DNA of 64,000 nucleotides from Neostapfia colusana (lineage: Eukaryota > Streptophyta > Magnoliopsida > Poales > Poaceae): assembly GCA_030760725.1 (NCBI GenBank), contig JASWHV010000011.1, positions 82,809,765 through 82,873,764 of the forward strand, given 5' to 3'. The position numbers were made by a program, and so were the translations under genes. The notes under the pieces were generated by a model. That model worked only from the letters and a program-made list of their open reading frames with translations, did not search any database and was not told the origin of the DNA. This document shows positions 58,514-64,000 of this stretch, in pieces (position 1 is the first letter of the stretch; the number at the start of each line of letters is the position of its first letter).

Positions 58514-61500
58514 TCCTCCCCTTCTTGCAATTGAGTCGTCCTCGACTCAAATGTGTCTTCCTCGCCTATATATGATTTCAAATCTGCAATATTAAAAGAG
58601 GAAGTAACCCCAAAATGTGCAGGCAACTCAATTTCATATGCATTATCATTAATTTTTTGAAGCACTTTGAAGGGTCCAGCAGCTCTAGATAGTAATTTAG
58701 ATTTTCTCAAATCAGGAAATCTATCCTTTCTCAAATGCACCCAAACCAAATCACCAGGTTCAAAAGTAACATGCTTCCTACCCTTGCTACCGGCTTGTTG
58801 ATACTTAGCGTTCATGCTCTCAATGTTTGATTTAGTTTGCTCATGCATTTTAAGAATAAATTCAGCACGGCGAGAACATCAAAATTCAATTTCTCTGAAG
58901 GTGGCAGAGCCAAAAGATCAATGGGAGCACGAGAAATAAAACCATATATAATCTGAAAAGGGCACAATTTAGTAGTAGAATGCAGCGAACGATTGTAAGC
59001 AAATTCAATATGAGGCAAACATTCTTCCCATAATTTGATGTTATATTTCAGAATAGCCCTTAGCATGGTAGATAAACTACGGTTCACTACTTCGGTCTGT
59101 CCATCAGTTTGAGGGTGACAAGTGGTAGAAAAGAGTAATTTTGTCCCCAACTTAGCCCATAAAGTTTTCTAAAAATGACTAAGAAATTTGGCATCTCTAT
59201 CTGAAATAATAGTGTTTAGAACCCCATGCAAACGAACAACTTCTCGAAAGAACAAATCAGCAATATGGGTAGCATCATCAGTTTTGTGGCATGGTATGAA
59301 ATGTGTCATTTTAGAAAATCTGTCGACAACAACAAAAATACTATCCCTCCTCTTCTTTGTTCTAGGCAATCCTAAAACAAAATCCATAGAAACATCCTCC
59401 CATGGAGCACTAGGAACAGGTAGAGGCATGTAGAAACCATGTGGATTAAGACGGGACTTAGCTTTTTGACAGGTGGTGCAACGAGCAACAAACCGCTCCA
59501 CATCTCTCCTCATCTTTAGCCAAAAGAAATGGCTTGCTAAGATGTCTTCCATCTTCTTGACACCAAAGTGTCCCATCAATCCTCCACCATGTGCTTCTTG
59601 CAATAGTAAGGTACGCACAGAACCAGCTGGAATGCACAATTTGTTAGTTCGAAACACAAAACCATTAGTGAGAACAAACTTGTTCCATGTTTTTCCTTCT
59701 TTACTTTGCAGTAGCACATCTTTGAAATCAGCATCAAAAGCATATTGTTCTTTAATTGTTTTCAAGCCAAAAATTTTAAAATCAAGTTGGGACAACATAT
59801 TGTAACGTCGAGATAAGGCATCAGCAATGACATTATCTTTTCCTTTCTTGTGTTTGATGACATAAGGAAACGACTCAATGAATTCTACTCACTTGGCATG
59901 CCTACGGTTCAGATTAGTTTGGTTCTTAATGTGCTTCAAAGATTCATGATCAGAATGTATAACAAATTCTTTAGGCCATAAATAATGTTGCCATGTTTCC
60001 AAAGTTCGTACTAGTGCATATAATTCTTTATCATAAGTGGAATAGTTCAGACTAGACCCATTCAGTTTTTCGCTAAAATAAGCAATAGGTTTTCCCTCTT
60101 GCAACAAGACACCTCCCAATCCAATACCACTAGCATCACATTCCAATTCAAAAGTCTTACTGAAATCTGGTAATTGGAGAAGGGGTGTATGAGTTAAACT
60201 ATTCTTCAAAGTTGCAAATGCAGCCTCTTGCGCCTTGCCCCATATGAATGGAGCACCCTTCTTTGTAAGCTCATGCAGTGGGCCTGCTATGGTGCTGAAG
60301 TCTTTCACAAAAACGACGATAGAATCCAGCAAATCCGAGAAAGCTTCGTACTTGTGTGACCGTGGTAGGAGTCGGCCAGCTGTGTATCGCCTCCACCTTG
60401 GCTTGATCAACTTCAATTCCCTGTGGTGTCACAACATAGCCAAGAAAAGAAACTCGATCCGTGCAAAAGGTGCACTTGTCAATGTTACCAAATAAGCGTG
60501 CATCACGTAAAGCATTGAAAACAGCACGGAGATGATCAAGATGAACTTCGAGAGATGCGCTATAGATCAAGATGTCATCGAAATATACTACCACAAATCT
60601 TCCAATGAAAGCACGTAAAAACTCATTCATTAATCTCATGAAAGTGCTAGGTGCATTCGTGAGACCAAAAGGCATGACTAACCACTCATACAAACCAAAC
60701 TTTGTTTTAAACGCTGTTTTCCACTCATCACCTAGCTTCATACGAATTTGATGGTATCCACTACGCAAATCAATTTTAGAGAAAATCATCGAGACACTAA
60801 GTTCATCAAGCATATCATCTAACCTAGGAATAGGATGACGATATCTAATGGTAATGTTATTAATTGCTCGACAATCTACACACATGCGCCATGATCCATC
60901 TTTCTTTGGGACCAAAAGGACAGGAACGGAGCAAGGACTAAGGGACTCACGCACATAACCTTTGTCGAGTAATTCCTGTACTTGCCGCTGAATCTCCTTA
61001 GTCTCCTCCGGATTGGTCCTGTATGGTGCTCGGTTGGGCAAAGAAGCCCCAGGGATTAGGTCAATCTGATGCTCAATCCCTCTCAATGGTGGTAGCCCGG
61101 CTGGTACCTCTTGTGGAAACACATCAGCGTATTCCTGCAAAAGCTTAGTGATAGAAGGAGACAAACCACATGGTGTGTCGTGAAGTGAGAACAAAGCTTC
61201 TTTGCAAACAAACACATAGCAGATTGCAGTATCACTTTTTAATTCAAACAAATCTGATTTGAAAGCAAAAAAACAAGCGCTCTTTAATTTTATTTCATTC
61301 TTCTTCATATGAGCAGATTTGGAATTGTCAGTCTTAGACTGTACCGATTTCTTCACGACATCTGAATTTTCATTTTCAGCAGATTTCTTATTTTTCTCTT
61401 TGCAAGCTCTAGCAATGTCATCCTTCAAAATAGCATCAGGGGACATCGGGTGCAAAACAAGTTTCTTCTCATGATGCATGAAAGAGTATTGATTTGATTT

Positions 61501-63260
61501 ACTATGATGTAATGTATCTTTATCAAATTGCCAAGGTCGACCAAATAGCATAGAACAACCTTGCATATGTACCACATCACAATCAATGTAATCATGGTAG
61601 GAATCAATTGCAAATTTGACACGAACCAGACGTGTTACCTTAAGCTTACCACTATCGTTGAACCATTGGATGTAGTAGGGATGTGGATGTGGAAGTGTTG
61701 TCATCCCAAGCTTTTCTACCATGGTAGCACTTGCTAAATTGTTGCAGCTTCCTCCATCAATAATAATGCGACATGATCGTTCCAAAACTACACACTTAGT
61801 TTGGAATAGATTGTGTCGCTGGTTCTGTTCAGCTTTGATTATTTGGGCACTCAAGACACGCCTCACAACAAGACTCTCATAGTGGGCAGCATGATCAGCC
61901 CCAATGTGCTCTTCATCATCATTCTTCTTTCCTGCTTCTTGTGCAGCAAGCATGGCATATGTTTTATTATCTAAATCACTAGCGGATGAGTACTCACCAT
62001 TTTCTCGTACAACCAGCACACGCTTGCTTGGGCAGTCCCTTCGTAGGTGCCCAAAACCCTTGCACTGGAGGCATTGAATGTCTTTTGTTCTCCCGGTAGA
62101 AGCAATGGAAGAAGAAGTGTTGGCTGCAACTTGGGTGGATCCTTTTGTTGTCTCGATTGCACGCAAAGGTGCTGATTTTGATGTAATCCTGGGCAACCCA
62201 TTGAAAGCATCGTCTGGAGAATCATGCTTAGTACCAGCAGCACTTGAGCGGAACTGCCATGAGGTAGTTCGACCTGTAGAAATGTTAGTTCTTGTACGTC
62301 GTCCCTGCACTTCTCTTTTAGCCTTACAAGCAAGATGAAATAATCGAGTGACGTTAGTGTATTTCTTATAAGCCAATATGTCCTGAATTTCTCTTGTTAA
62401 ACCACCCATAAACCTAGCCATTGCAGCCTCTTCATTTTCAACTAGGCCACATCGCATCATGCCTATTTGAAGTTCTTGATAGTATTCCTCAACAGATTTG
62501 TTGCCTTGGCTAAGTTGTTGTAATTTATACAACAGGTCACGAGCATGATAGGAAGGAACAAAACGACGACGCATGATTCGTTTCAAAGCATTCCAAGTTT
62601 GTGGTACGTAGCTGGATTTTTAGTTTGATATTCATGCCACCAAACAGAAACAAAGTCAGTGAATTCATTAGTGACAGCTCTAACCTTTTTATCATCAGGG
62701 AAATCATGGCATGTAAATTTTTGATCTACTGATAATTCCCAAGACAGATATGCATCCGGATCATATTTACCATCAAAAGGTGGTATGGAGAATTTAATGC
62801 TGCGTAGGGAATCGTCATTGTCACGTACCTCGCGTCGTTGAGCTCGACCACCCATACCACGATGGTCACGACGTGGCTGCCGTCGATACCTGAAAGGTCC
62901 ATCATCAAGCTCGGTATCCGCCGAATACTCCGCCTCGTCATATCTTGCAGCACTGCCAGCGGAGTCGTGGCTGTCATCAACACGTCTTTGCCTCTCTTCG
63001 CGTTCAACCTGTTCCATCCTCTCCAATCGCTCAATGATTGCTGCAAGAGAAGTGTTAATAGCCCCAGCGGTGCTTTCTAATGTGGTCAGTTTGGTGTTGG
63101 TGCAAATCTGCGTCGACTCTAATTGACCAATGCGTTCATTGGTGACTTGAATATCCTCATTGAGAGCATCTATGTGTAGCTTTACTTGGCGTTCGAAATG
63201 CTGAATGATGCCCCTCGTACGTGGTGAATGTGGATATGTCTCATTCGCATCAGCTGACAT
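58446..63260 (-). pseudogene. A4 gag-pol, near-complete with few lesions
   Basis: Gag starts at the ATG at 63260. A base loss near 62608 shifts the frame, then one frame runs 62586-60271 with the CCHC knuckle CLQCKGFGHLRRDC (near 62070), protease IIDGGSCNN (near 61765), the 504-nt segment (61135-61638), and reverse transcriptase to LGFAGFYRRF, including YFDDILIYS (near 60575). An extra base near 60310 shifts into RNase H (60416-59889). A TGA replaces a Trp codon near 59889. Integrase follows (59798-59169: HFFWLKM...CTTCQKAKS, then the core), with a TAG near 59170, a base loss near 58872, and the C-terminal domain ending inside the LTR. Unlike A2 and A3 it keeps GRPWQFDKD and YHQIRMK, so it shows the ancestral state at those sites. 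Confidence 0.9.
61135..61638 (-). other. 504-nt GT-AG segment in A4
   Basis: Counterpart of 35222-35725. It is read through in frame here and is bounded by AAG|GTAACA and TTTTGCAG|GA on the reverse strand. Confidence 0.6.
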
Positions 63261-64000
63261 GGTTAGTAAAGAAAGGAAATACAACAGCAAACAGATTAAT
63301 CCTAACAGTTGCTAAGAGATGGTAGGACAGCACAATTCCTCACTAGCAAGAAATCAAGGTCTTACAAGTTCTTACCATGCGATGCAGGAGGCGCCGGCAA
63401 TCAGCAAGAACAACAACAAACGGTGGCTGCCAGCACAACCTTATGGTGTCGTAGACAATTTTGTGGAGCTGTAGGTGGCTGCTAGACACAATTTGTGCAA
63501 AGGAACAGCTAATACCACATTAGTCACAACAAGTTGAATAAACGTTCCACGATGGTATTGTGCTGGTCCTAGCTCAAACCTTACTAGAGACGTGAGCCGT
63601 AACTCCACGTGATGTTGGATTACTATGGTAGGGAAGTTCGAACAGCCCGATCCGTTGTGTTTCAACAACGTTGAAAACAGCAAGTTGAACTTCGAAACAT
63701 GAAACAAATGTTACACAAATTGTCTCTCTTTTTTTTTGTACTTAGAAACTTTTTTTTTTGTGATTGTAATCAGTGCGGCTTTTCTTTTTGCACGTGCCTT
63801 TTTCTTGCTGATCCGTGCAGCTTTTCTTTTGCACTTGCCTTTTTTTCTCAACTTTGGGTAGATAATGGAAATGGACTGAGAACAAAGTGGCACGAACTCA
63901 AAACTCTAGCGGTGAAAAACTTAGGACCAGCAACTTGACACAAAAAGGCAACCGTGAATTCAACAAGTCGAGAGCTAAGTAGCCAAGCAAAAGGCTCAAA
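63261..64000 (-). other. 5' leader of A4
   Basis: Non-coding leader matching 1873-2700 and 32767-33598 in reverse. It includes A-rich runs (T-rich on the forward strand, 63720-63850). The window ends before the primer binding site. Confidence 0.75.

Larger units (their letters stand above)
57585..64000 (-). mobile_element. CRM-like copy A4 (runs off the window)
   Basis: Reverse copy of family A with a complete 3' LTR (L5), polypurine tract, almost full gag-pol, and leader to the window edge. The 5' LTR would lie beyond 64000. Its LTR terminus at 57585 abuts B' pol exactly, so it inserted into B'; gttgc at 57580-57584 is the predicted duplication. It is the least damaged family-A body here. 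Confidence 0.88.

Overview
The window is a stretch of plant nuclear heterochromatin, most likely from a grass (Poaceae). I see no host gene and no host RNA gene. Almost every base belongs either to nested LTR retrotransposons or to one tandem satellite. The assignment rests on the element types (CRM-like and Tekay-like Ty3/gypsy chromoviruses, a Tat/RIRE2-like gypsy LTR, a Sirevirus-type Ty1/copia) and on initiator-Met primer binding sites. The species cannot be read from the sequence. Names A to E below are local labels.

Layout, left to right. 1-1872 is the 3' part of a gypsy-type LTR (E). It abuts the 5' leader of CRM-like copy A1 (1873-7038, forward). A1 ends at a precise LTR boundary inside a reverse-oriented Tat/RIRE2-like fragment D (7039-8553). 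The LTR of D abuts a satellite array with units of about 116-136 bp (8554-11318, resuming 23598-24341). That array is interrupted by a full-length 12.3-kb Sirevirus-type copia element C (11319-23597, reverse), flanked by a 5-bp duplication. C carries gag, pol and an extra 721-codon ORF.

At 24342-25221 lies the end of a Tekay-type LTR, and from there the satellite runs in the opposite orientation (25222-26292). Inside this inverted satellite block sits a tandem CRM-like array: LTR L2, body A2, LTR L3, body A3 (26293-38099). The array's 3' tail, its last LTR (L4) and some satellite form an inverted segment (38100-39817). Satellite continues to 41836.

The right third is a nest. An old reverse-oriented Tekay relative B' (41837-42765 plus 56145-57584) was split by a forward Tekay-type element B (42766-56144, LTRs about 3.8 kb, 5-bp duplication). 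Its other side abuts the exact LTR end of a nearly complete reverse CRM-like copy A4 (57585 to beyond 64000).

None of the gypsy polyproteins is intact. Each carries stops, frameshifts or deletions, so any movement would depend on proteins supplied in trans. The observations most worth following are: a 504-nt GT-AG segment missing from A1 exactly as if spliced out; a second GT-AG-bounded difference in the A LTR; the 1.7-kb inversion whose two breakpoints rejoin perfectly; shared lesions in tandem bodies A2 and A3; the extra ORF of C behind an LTR-like palindrome cluster; and the association of CRM-like elements with a satellite that could be centromeric.
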